From: Pseudomarimonas sp964350895
GTDB taxonomy: Bacteria; Pseudomonadota; Gammaproteobacteria; Xanthomonadales; Xanthomonadaceae
DNA length: 64,000 nt
Reading direction: 5' to 3'
Assembly: GCA_964350895.1 (NCBI GenBank)
Contig: CAYGMG010000001.1
Span: forward strand, 1-64,000
Positions 50,065 through 57,350 of this stretch are shown here, in pieces. A program made the position numbers and the translations under genes. The notes beneath the pieces were generated by a model. It was not told the DNA's origin, searched no databases, and saw nothing but the letters and a program-made list of their open reading frames with translations. Positions within the stretch are counted from its first letter, which is position 1; each line of letters begins with the position of its first letter.

Positions 50065-51189
50065 ATGACGATGGAGCCGCCGGCAAGTCCGGCAGCACTT
50101 GATGACTATCTTCAACAAGGCGAGGCCGCGGCCGAGCCGACCGACCTGCAGCTGCCCCTTGCGGATGAACTGCATGTTGAGTGCTGGGCGGCCTACGTCG
50201 ACGAAGCACGGACGCGTGGCGCCGCGGCGACACTGAGTGCCCACCTGGCCCAGCTGCGCTTTCCCATCGAGCACGGCATCAGCGAACGCGCCGATTACCG
50301 CGCCGCCACGCGCAAGCTGGACGGGCGGTTTCCGCCGATCGCACCGGGCTTCGCCGACCCCGAGGGCATCCAACTTTCCCTGCAACCCACCGCAGCCGGG
50401 CAAGTGCCGGTCATCCGCGCCCGCCACCGCGCTGATTTCGAACACCTGGTGCGGGCGCTGGGCCATCGCAACGAACCCGTCTCGGTGCCGGCCAGCCTTG
50501 GGGCCTGCATCATCGGTGGCCTGGTCAACGTGGACCGGCTTGCCCGGCATCGCGATGCACATCACGCCCGAGGAGGCAGCGATCAGGAATGGCCGGCAGC
50601 GCAGCGCGCCTTCATCGCCGACAAGCGCAACTATCAGGATCGCGTCATTCTGCTCTCCGAGGGCCCCTATGCCGGCGTGCCGGCGGCCGAGATCGGCATG
50701 GCTGACGCGGCGTGGCAGGCGCGCTCGGCGGTCCTGCGCGCTGCCCATGAATGCACCCACTACCTCACCGCTCGCGTGCTCGGCTCGATGCGCAATGCCC
50801 TGCTCGACGAGCTGGCCGCGGACTTCGCCGGCCTGCTCGCGGCCTTCGGCCACTACGACGAGGCCACGGCCCAGCGGATACTGGGCGTGCACGCCGCACT
50901 TCCAGGACCGTATGCCCGGCTGCGCCTGTATCTGGGCGATCCGCCGCTGCCTGAGTCCGCCGTGGAGCAGCTGGCGCACCTGGCCCGCGAAGCGACCCGG
51001 GTGCTGGCCCGCTTTGCACAAGCCGAGCACCCGCAGCACACGCCCATGGGCACCGAGCTTGCCGTGCTGGCCCTGTTCGCAACGCCCCTGCAACGCCTGC
51101 TTGACCCCAGCGGCGAGGCCGAACTGACCGATCGATACCAGCGTCTGCTCGCTGCGCAGGCGCCCGCCCCGGCAGCGTGCCGCCAATGA
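50065..51189 (+). CDS. Putative HExxH zinc metallopeptidase at the head of the lanthipeptide locus
   Basis: I cannot assign a characterised family. The 374-residue protein is soluble, with no signal peptide or membrane helix. A zinc-protease-like motif AAHECTHYLTARVLGSMRNA (His228, Glu229, His232) is followed by LLDELAADFAGLLAAFGHYD, where Glu249 or Asp253 could be the third ligand, a spacing typical of gluzincin-like proteins. The ATG follows an AAGGGGGA ribosome site. Its stop overlaps the start of the sigma-54 activator gene (ATGA), so the two are co-translated. Possible roles are leader processing, product turnover, or proteolytic control of the activator. Context favours a role in the locus, but no role is shown. 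Confidence 0.6.
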   Translation: MTMEPPASPAALDDYLQQGEAAAEPTDLQLPLADELHVECWAAYVDEARTRGAAATLSAHLAQLRFPIEHGISERADYRAATRKLDGRFPPIAPGFADPEGIQLSLQPTAAGQVPVIRARHRADFEHLVRALGHRNEPVSVPASLGACIIGGLVNVDRLARHRDAHHARGGSDQEWPAAQRAFIADKRNYQDRVILLSEGPYAGVPAAEIGMADAAWQARSAVLRAAHECTHYLTARVLGSMRNALLDELAADFAGLLAAFGHYDEATAQRILGVHAALPGPYARLRLYLGDPPLPESAVEQLAHLAREATRVLARFAQAEHPQHTPMGTELAVLALFATPLQRLLDPSGEAELTDRYQRLLAAQAPAPAACRQ

Positions 51190-52406
51190 GTCGCCGCGGC
51201 GTGCTCGGCGGATCGCACTCGGCGCCGCGGCAGCGCGCCGAGTCACCCGAGCTGCGCAGCGCGCACCTGATGGATGCGGCCAGCACGCCATTCGCCAAGG
51301 ACCTCAAGGCGCGGGCACGCGCGGCATTCGGCAGCCGCCGCGATCTCGAGATGATCGGCTGCAGCGAGGCGATACACAGCCTGCAGCGCAAGATCAGCAA
51401 GGTCGCGGGGTTTGACGAGCCGGTGCTGGTGACCGGTGAGTCGGGCGTCGGCAAGGAGCTGGTCGCACGGGCGATCTTCCTGCTCGGCCCGCGCGCCGAG
51501 GGGCCCTTCCAGACCGTCAACTGCCCGCAGTACCAGGACGGCAACCTGACCGTCAGCGAACTGTTCGGGCACGAGCGCGGCAGTTTCACCGGCGCGGTCA
51601 GCGATCGTCCTGGCTGTTTCGAGGCGGCCGAAGGCGGCGCGGTCTTCCTGGACGAGGTCGCCGACCTGCACATGAGTGCCCAGGTCATGCTGCTGCGGGC
51701 GCTGGCCGAGGGCGAGTTCAAGCGCATGGGCAGCAACCGCTCGCGACAGATGGACGTACGACTGATCGCGGCCACCAACCGATCACTCGACGGACTGATG
51801 GCGCGGGAGGAGTTTCGCAACGATCTGTTCTTCCGCCTGCGCTATTTCCAGATCGAGGTCCCCGCGCTGCGCCGCCGCGGCGATGACTGGCGCCTGCTGA
51901 TCGCCCACCGGCTGGCTGAGCTTGCAGCGCGACACGGCGTCGAGAAGCACCTGAGCGAGGTCTCCTGGCGCCTGCTCGAACAGTACGACTGGCCTGGCAA
52001 CTGCCGCGAGCTCAACAACGTCGTGGCGATGGGCTATGCGATGTCCGATGGCGACCTGATCGAGCCGGACGACTTCGAGGAGCTGCTCGGCGGCAGCGCG
52101 CAGACCACAGCGCCGGGTTCGCCCGATGGCGTGGCGCAGGCTCTGGTCGATGCGCTGCTCGCCCAGCGCATCGATTTCTGGCAAGGCGTCCACGCGCCGT
52201 TCCTTGATCGCGAGCTCAATCGCAGCGAGGTACGGGAGGTGGTGCGACTGGGCCTTGCCTGCTGCGGCAGGAACTACCGCGCATTATTGCTGCGCTTCGG
52301 CGCCGAGCATTCCGACTACCAGCGGTTCATGGACTTCCTCCGCCACCATCGGCTCAAGCCCGATGGCGAGGCCGAGGCCGAGGCGGACACCTGCGCCATC
52401 GATTGA
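51186..52406 (+). CDS. Sigma-54-dependent enhancer-binding protein (AAA+ activator)
   Basis: A 406-residue activator. After a short N-terminal segment of about 50 residues with no receiver, GAF or PAS domain comes the AAA+ core: Walker A GESGVGKE (84-91), the sigma-54 contact loop GSFTGA (132-137, Ser replacing the usual Ala), Walker B GGAVFLDEV (151-158) and an arginine-finger region FRNDLFFRLRYFQIEVPALR. The C terminus (GRNYRALLLRFGAEHSDYQR) is probably the DNA-binding helix-turn-helix. Lacking a sensor domain, it may be PspF-like, controlled by a partner protein. Tandem palindromes and a sigma-54 promoter directly downstream are the obvious targets. It overlaps the metallopeptidase gene by four bases. 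Confidence 0.92.
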   Translation: MSRRGVLGGSHSAPRQRAESPELRSAHLMDAASTPFAKDLKARARAAFGSRRDLEMIGCSEAIHSLQRKISKVAGFDEPVLVTGESGVGKELVARAIFLLGPRAEGPFQTVNCPQYQDGNLTVSELFGHERGSFTGAVSDRPGCFEAAEGGAVFLDEVADLHMSAQVMLLRALAEGEFKRMGSNRSRQMDVRLIAATNRSLDGLMAREEFRNDLFFRLRYFQIEVPALRRRGDDWRLLIAHRLAELAARHGVEKHLSEVSWRLLEQYDWPGNCRELNNVVAMGYAMSDGDLIEPDDFEELLGGSAQTTAPGSPDGVAQALVDALLAQRIDFWQGVHAPFLDRELNRSEVREVVRLGLACCGRNYRALLLRFGAEHSDYQRFMDFLRHHRLKPDGEAEAEADTCAID

Positions 52407-52497
52407 GCCATGCAGCGCGGCCGGCGGTGGATCGCGCACGCCGACCGCGCCTGACCTACTTAACTCATGGATCAGCCTTTCCCGTCGGGCGATCAGC

Positions 52498-52532
52498 GAG
52501 CCATGGCTCCATCGAAATGGAGCCATGGCTCC
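52498..52532. promoter_or_regulatory. Tandem palindromes, candidate enhancer-binding sites
   Basis: Two copies of the palindrome GAGCCATGGCTC (52498-52509 and 52520-52531) are separated by CATCGAAATG; the second extends to a perfect 14-bp GGAGCCATGGCTCC. Their centres are 22 bp apart, about two helical turns, so bound dimers would lie on the same face. They sit about 62 bp upstream of the -24 element, the usual place for sigma-54 activator sites. Binding by the adjacent activator is inferred. Confidence 0.75.
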
Positions 52533-52594
52533 ATGCGCCACAGGGAAGCGCCACGCCGACACGGAGAATCAAACAGTTGCCAATGGGATGCGGC

Positions 52595-52610
52595 TGGCAC
52601 GCCAATTGCT
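52595..52610 (+). promoter_or_regulatory. Sigma-54 (-24/-12) promoter of the precursor operon
   Basis: TGGCACG-CCAA-TTGCT matches the sigma-54 consensus TGGCACG-N4-TTGCA/T at every defined position, with GG and GC correctly spaced. Transcription would start near 52621, leaving a leader of about 65 bases before the first precursor start at 52686. Confidence 0.88.
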
Positions 52611-52685
52611 CATTCCCCTCGTGCGCCGGCATCTGCCAACGATGCGCACGCGACCCTATGCGACACCCACTCAAGGAGACAGCTC

Positions 52686-53042
52686 ATGTCAGAAGTCACC
52701 CGCGGCGAGATCCTCGACATCATCGGCCAGTTCGCCTACAGCGACCCGGACTACCGCAAGGCCCTGCTCGCCGACCCCAAGGCCACCCTGGCCAAGCAGC
52801 TCAATCGCGACCTGCCCTCGAACCTCACCGTCAAGGTGGTCGAGGAAACCGCCGACACCATCTACCTGATTGCTCCCTACGCGCCGCCGGCAGCGGGCGA
52901 TGAGCTGTCCGACGACGACCTCGAGCGCGTGGCCGGCGGCAAGGGCGGACAAAAGGGCGACCGCAGCGAGAACTCGAACCGCTATACCTGCAACGACTCG
53001 ATCGGCATCGGCACCCGCGTGGAAGTCCACGTCGCCGGCTGA
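52686..53042 (+). CDS. NHLP-leader lanthipeptide precursor 1
   Basis: A 118-residue RiPP precursor. Residues 1-85 form a nitrile-hydratase-like (NHLP) leader: RGEILDIIGQFAYSDPDYRK, LLADPKATL, then VVEETADTIYLIAPY and GDELSDDDLERVAGG, ending in the double-glycine cleavage site at 84-85. The 33-residue core has one cysteine (Cys102) with Ser94, Ser97, Thr101, Ser105 and Thr110 as possible dehydration sites, in the context RYTCNDSIGIGTRVEVHV. A strong AAGGAGA ribosome site precedes the ATG. It is the first gene after the sigma-54 promoter and is followed by a paralogue and lanM. Confidence 0.92.
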   Translation: MSEVTRGEILDIIGQFAYSDPDYRKALLADPKATLAKQLNRDLPSNLTVKVVEETADTIYLIAPYAPPAAGDELSDDDLERVAGGKGGQKGDRSENSNRYTCNDSIGIGTRVEVHVAG

Positions 53043-53079
53043 CCCAGGACCGCCGCCCGCAGGCGACTGCGCGCGGCCA

Positions 53080-53105
53080 GGGGCGCGGTGCTCCGGCATC
53101 GCCCC
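53080..53105 (+). terminator. Possible intercistronic hairpin between the two precursor genes
   Basis: GGGGCG and CGCCCC pair over six bases around a 14-base loop, about 40 bases after the first precursor stop. It has no T run. A partial terminator or processing site here could raise precursor output relative to downstream enzymes; this is speculative. Confidence 0.3.
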
Positions 53106-53155
53106 CGCTTCCTTCCACTCGCGGCATGCCGCGAACGAGGCATCGGAGCAGGAAC

Positions 53156-53503
53156 ATGCTTGAGTTGAGCCGAGGCGAGATGATCGACATCGTCTGCAGC
53201 GCCGCCCAGCGCAGTCCGGCGTATCGCGGCAAGCTGCTGCGCGATCCCCGCGCCGTGCTCTCCGAGCAGCTCAACGCACCGCTCTCGCCGCGCCTGCAGG
53301 TCATCGTGCTCGAAGAGACCGCCGACACCTGCTACCTGATCCTGCCCTACGTCGAACCGCAGGACGGTGATGAGCTCTCGGATGCCGACCTGGAACGGGT
53401 CTGCGGCGGCAAGGGCAAGGGCGGCAGTGGGGAAAGCGGCAACACCTACATCTGCAACAACGCGACCGGTATCGCCACCCGGGTCGAGATCAATGTGCTC
53501 TAG
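53156..53503 (+). CDS. NHLP-leader lanthipeptide precursor 2
   Basis: A 115-residue paralogue of precursor 1. The leader (1-85) aligns without gaps: RGEMIDIVCSAAQRSPAYRG, LLRDPRAVL, VLEETADTCYLILPY and GDELSDADLERVCGG, again with Gly-Gly at 84-85. The 30-residue core contains one cysteine (Cys100) and Ser91, Ser94, Thr97, Thr104 and Thr108, in NTYICNNATGIATRVEINVL. The leader also contains cysteines (14, 59, 83) absent from precursor 1. The ATG at 53156 has GGAGCAGG upstream; it lies 57 bases before the LanM gene. Confidence 0.92.
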   Translation: MLELSRGEMIDIVCSAAQRSPAYRGKLLRDPRAVLSEQLNAPLSPRLQVIVLEETADTCYLILPYVEPQDGDELSDADLERVCGGKGKGGSGESGNTYICNNATGIATRVEINVL

Positions 53504-53560
53504 CCCTTTCCGCAGCGCGCGACCGCGTCGGGCGACCCGCACTCCCGGCATCGCGGGCTC

Positions 53561-56500
53561 ATGCACCCGGCACTAATCGCGCCCGCTGACGCGGGGCAGA
53601 GCACGCCGGCTCTGGGCGCGCTGGTGTCCCGGGCGCTGCGCTTTGACGAGCGCATGGCGCGGACTCTGGGCAGTGGCGCAAGCGTACCGCCAGCTGGCCC
53701 GCCGAGTGTCCTGCGCAGACGCTGGCAGGCACATGTCGCGGACGGCGATGAAGCCGTCTTTGTGCGTCGCCTGGATCGTGATGGGTGGACGCTTGGCCAG
53801 GTAGAGCGCGCCTTGGCCTGCACGACCACCGACAGCGCATTGCCGGCCTGGGCCATCTGGCTGCAGGCGCAGCTGGCCAGCCCACTGGAGCCGCAGGCCG
53901 GCCCCGGCAAGGCGCCGGCCATCGGCCTGTGGCGCGCCTGGACCACGCGCGCCTGCGCCGACTGCGTAGCTCATCGAAGCTTTCTGTTAAGCGACGGCCT
54001 GGCGGCCTGGCGGGAACAGCTCGCCCAGACGCTGGCCTGCCTGTCTGCCGGCGTGGTCGCGTCGGCACGGCGCGCCCCTTCGTCCCAGCTCGGCGACGGC
54101 AGCACCCTTACCTGGCCGCTGCTGCATGCCTACCCGCGCTGGGCGCGACAGCTTGCCCAGACGACCAGAAGCGCGCTCGACGCGATCATTTCGCTGCAGC
54201 AGCGGCTGGCGCGCGATAGCGGTGCGCGGGCGGCGCATTTCGGCGCCTGGGCTGGCAGCCCCCCGCAGCGCGTGGAGCCGGTCGGCGCCGATGTCCACCG
54301 CGCGGGCCAGCAGGTGCTGCGGCTGTGTTTTGCCGAAGGCCGGACGCTGTACTACAAGCCGCGGCCGATGGCCGCCGAGAGCGGCTTCCAGACGCTGCTG
54401 GCAGAACTGGGCGAGTACGGCCTGGAAGCCTGTCCGCCGGCGATCCGGGTGCTCGACTGCGGCGAGTACGGCTACGCAGAGGCCGTGACGCCAGCGGCAG
54501 ACAGCGATGACCCCGCACTGCTTGCGCGACGCTTCCAGCAGAGCGGCGCGCTGATCGCCCTCACCTGGCTGCTCAACGCGCGCGACCTGCATCAGGACAA
54601 CCTGATCGCCGGCGCCCACGGACCGGTGCTTGTCGACCTGGAAACCCTGCTCCAGCCGACTTGGCCAGCGGCCACCGGAACCTTCAACCTGGCCTCCGCA
54701 AGGCACCAGGACAGCTGCCTTGCCAGCGGCTTTTGCGAGTTCGCCCAGGCCCGCCCGGACGGTGGCCGTATCGACGCCTCGGCCCTGCGCGGCAGCGCGC
54801 TACCCAGTCGCCTGGTCTGGCGCGACCAGGGACAGGGTGTGCTGCACCCGGCCCGGGTCAGCGATGCCGCGGCCCGACTCGGCCATCGCTGGTATCGCAA
54901 CGGACAGCCGGTCGCGCCCGCCGAGTATCTGGACGAACTGCTGCACGGCTTCCGCAGCACCCTGCTGGCCGTGCAGGACACAGCGCCGCAGCTGCTCGAC
55001 CCCAAGGGCGCCATCGGCGCGCTGGCTCAGGCCCGGGTGCGCGTGGTGCTGCGTCCCAGCCAGCAGTACGCGGACCTGCAAGCACTGCTCGCGAGCCCCG
55101 CGCTGCAGCGCGACGGGGCGACCGCCGTGCTGGCCATTGACGGACTGAACCGGGGATTCAGCGCGCTCCGCGACCGCCCTGCATGGTGGCCGCTGACCGG
55201 CAGCGAACGGCAGCAGCTTGAAGACGGCGACATCCCGGTGTTCGAAGTCCGCGCGGATGCGCAGGGCTTCGATGCCCTGGGCGCGCCCGGACTGTTCGCC
55301 GCATCGGGCATGGAGACCGTCCGTCGGCGCATCGCGCAGCTCGATGTGGCGCGCATCGAGGCCGAATGCCGGCTGCTCAAGCAGGCGCTGTCCCCGGCGA
55401 CGCCATGCCATCACGGCGCGCCGCCCGCGCAGGCCGCGCCGCCGCACCTTGCCAGCCTGCTCGATGGCTGCAGGACACTTCGCGAGCACATCCTTGCCCG
55501 CGCTGTGCGCGGCGACGATGGACTGATCGCCTGGCCCGGCGCCGACAGCGCAGCCATGCCGACCTCCCGCGGAAACGGCGGCGACTACTATCTGTATCGC
55601 GGCGCGCTGGGCATTGCCTGGTTCCTTGTGGCGCTGCAGCGCCACGCCCCTGATCCGCGCGGTCTATCGGCGGTGCGCGCCACCCTGGCCAATCTGCAAC
55701 GCGTGCTCGACGCCCCTGAGGCGCCACGCCTGCTGGCCGCGGAAGGTCTGGGAGCACTGCATGGAATCGGCTCGCTGGTGCTTGGCCTGCTCGCCCTGCA
55801 TCGGCTTGACCCAGCCTTGGATGCGCTCGCGCTGGCGGCGCGCGTCGCCGAGCAGATCAGGCCCGAGCGCATCGATAGCGAACCTCTGGCCGAACTGGCA
55901 GGCGGCCTGGCGGGCGGGCTGCTGGCGGTGTCGGCACTGGCCGAACTGGGCGCCTGCGCCGCCGGGCCAGAAACGGCTGAACGTATCGTTGCGGCGATAC
56001 GCTCCCGCTCGGACAGCCAGGGCATCCCGCTCGGCTATGGCCAGGCGATTCGTTGCGGCGCCGCACACGGACTGAGCGGCATCGCCTTTGCGCTGGCCAA
56101 GGCCGGCGATCGCCTCGCCCGGCCAGATTGGCGCCTGCTGGCCGAGCGCCTGTGTCGCGAAGAGGATCGCGGCTTTGATCACGCGACAGGCAACTGGCGC
56201 CAGCAGCGTGACCGCGAGCAGCCCGCGGTGGACGCACTGAATGCCTACTGCAACGGCGCCACCGGCATCCTGCTGCTGCGCGCTGACGCCGGTCTGTGGC
56301 AGGGCAATGCGCTGGAGGAACGCGGATTGGCGGCCCTGGCCCAGGCACCGTGCGCTGCGGCCCTGCACGCCTGCTGCGGCTGGATCGGCCGCGCCGAGGC
56401 GCTGTGCGAACTGGGCAGGCTGCTCGACCGCCCAGCGCTGCAGGAGAGCGGCCGCGGCATGGCCGCCGCGACCCTGGCCGGCATCGGCAAGACTGACGCC

Positions 56501-56632
56501 CCACTTGCCGATGGCTCGCCAGGCCTGTTCCGCGGCGACGCCGGCATCGGCCTTGGGCTGCTGCGCGTGCTGCACGACCCCGACCTGCCCTCGGCCCTGC
56601 TCCTTGGCCCCGCAAAGGCAGCTCCACGATGA
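53561..56632 (+). CDS. lanM: Class II lanthipeptide synthetase LanM with CCG zinc motif (ProcM-like)
   Basis: A 1023-residue bifunctional enzyme. The N-terminal dehydratase (about 1-640) has the kinase-like elements LYYKPRPM, ARDLHQDNLIA and VLVDLETLLQP, used to phosphorylate and eliminate Ser/Thr hydroxyls. The C-terminal LanC-like cyclase (about 690-1015) has YYLYRGALGIAWF, the catalytic-region AAHGLSGIAF (His836), the first zinc cysteine in AYCNGATG (Cys897) and ACCGWIGRAE (Cys938, Cys939). Canonical LanM enzymes have Cys-His-Gly in the last motif; Cys-Cys-Gly gives a three-cysteine zinc site, as in the prochlorosin synthetase ProcM, linked to broad substrate tolerance. It lies directly after the precursors and overlaps the oxygenase gene. 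Confidence 0.95.
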   Translation: MHPALIAPADAGQSTPALGALVSRALRFDERMARTLGSGASVPPAGPPSVLRRRWQAHVADGDEAVFVRRLDRDGWTLGQVERALACTTTDSALPAWAIWLQAQLASPLEPQAGPGKAPAIGLWRAWTTRACADCVAHRSFLLSDGLAAWREQLAQTLACLSAGVVASARRAPSSQLGDGSTLTWPLLHAYPRWARQLAQTTRSALDAIISLQQRLARDSGARAAHFGAWAGSPPQRVEPVGADVHRAGQQVLRLCFAEGRTLYYKPRPMAAESGFQTLLAELGEYGLEACPPAIRVLDCGEYGYAEAVTPAADSDDPALLARRFQQSGALIALTWLLNARDLHQDNLIAGAHGPVLVDLETLLQPTWPAATGTFNLASARHQDSCLASGFCEFAQARPDGGRIDASALRGSALPSRLVWRDQGQGVLHPARVSDAAARLGHRWYRNGQPVAPAEYLDELLHGFRSTLLAVQDTAPQLLDPKGAIGALAQARVRVVLRPSQQYADLQALLASPALQRDGATAVLAIDGLNRGFSALRDRPAWWPLTGSERQQLEDGDIPVFEVRADAQGFDALGAPGLFAASGMETVRRRIAQLDVARIEAECRLLKQALSPATPCHHGAPPAQAAPPHLASLLDGCRTLREHILARAVRGDDGLIAWPGADSAAMPTSRGNGGDYYLYRGALGIAWFLVALQRHAPDPRGLSAVRATLANLQRVLDAPEAPRLLAAEGLGALHGIGSLVLGLLALHRLDPALDALALAARVAEQIRPERIDSEPLAELAGGLAGGLLAVSALAELGACAAGPETAERIVAAIRSRSDSQGIPLGYGQAIRCGAAHGLSGIAFALAKAGDRLARPDWRLLAERLCREEDRGFDHATGNWRQQRDREQPAVDALNAYCNGATGILLLRADAGLWQGNALEERGLAALAQAPCAAALHACCGWIGRAEALCELGRLLDRPALQESGRGMAAATLAGIGKTDAPLADGSPGLFRGDAGIGLGLLRVLHDPDLPSALLLGPAKAAPR

Positions 56633-57345
56633 ACACAGAGAGCGCGGTGCGTGACCGCCAGCTGCTCAGCCAGGCCGACGCCGAAGCGGTCGTCGCGCGC
56701 CTCTATGCGCTGCGTCCGGCATGGCAGCAGCGCCATCCCGACGCGCCCTTTCACACCCTTGGCGCACCCAGCTATCTGGACGCTGATCCGCGCGACGACA
56801 CGGCCTACCGCGCCCGCGCACAACGCGACAATCCACTGCTGCAGGCGCATTTCGGCGAGCTGCTGGAAACCCTGCGCCAGGCACTCTCCGCAGCGCTCGG
56901 CGGGCCTGCGGAATATGACCCGCAGCTGGGCCTGCCGGGCTTCCACATCTTCGAATCGCATCCTGCGTTCTGTCGCGCCGTGGCCAGCATCCACGTCGAC
57001 CGCCAGTACCAGCGCATCGTCTGGCCGCAGGGCACCTGCCTGGACGAAGCCCGGCAGCACTCGGCAACGCTTTGCCTGCGGCTGCCCAGCGGCGGCGGCG
57101 GGCTGCGCGTGTGGCCGGTTGACAGCCTGCGGCTTGCCCGGATGAGCCAGGCCGAACGCAAGACCCTGCGGCGCGAGCACGGCCAGCCGACCCTGCATCC
57201 CTACCGGGTCGGCCAGCTGAGCCTGCACAGCGGGCACCTGTTCCACCAGATTGCGCCGGCCGCGGAAGCGCTGCCGGGCGAGGCACGCATCACCCTCCAG
57301 GCCCACGCCATCCCGCGCGACGGCCGCTGGCTCATCTATTGGTGA
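56629..57345 (+). CDS. 2-oxoglutarate/Fe(II)-dependent oxygenase-like tailoring protein
   Basis: A 238-residue soluble protein. The facial-triad pattern is visible: ASIHVDRQY (His122, Asp124) and HSGHLFHQIAP (probably His206), followed by an arginine in GEARITLQAH (about Arg220) suited to bind 2-oxoglutarate. Spacing of about 80 residues between HxD and the distal His is normal for the family. The start codon overlaps the lanM stop (ATGA), so production is coupled to the synthetase. In other lanthipeptide clusters such oxygenases hydroxylate Asp or other residues of the peptide. Both cores here contain Asn, and precursor 1 also Asp, near the cysteine; the true target is unknown. Confidence 0.78.
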   Translation: MNTESAVRDRQLLSQADAEAVVARLYALRPAWQQRHPDAPFHTLGAPSYLDADPRDDTAYRARAQRDNPLLQAHFGELLETLRQALSAALGGPAEYDPQLGLPGFHIFESHPAFCRAVASIHVDRQYQRIVWPQGTCLDEARQHSATLCLRLPSGGGGLRVWPVDSLRLARMSQAERKTLRREHGQPTLHPYRVGQLSLHSGHLFHQIAPAAEALPGEARITLQAHAIPRDGRWLIYW

Positions 57346-57350
57346 AAACG

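Noticed and set aside
48008..50233. 741-codon minus-strand frame opposite parC
   Set aside because: Antisense shadow of a highly conserved topoisomerase gene.
53080..53105. Full intrinsic terminator between the precursors
   Set aside because: Only a six-base stem with a large loop and no T run; kept only as a weak hairpin feature.
52686..53503. Precursors as Nif11-type leaders
   Set aside because: The segments LL-x-DP, EETADT-x-YLI and ELSD-x-DLERV-x-GG are those of the nitrile-hydratase-like group, not Nif11.
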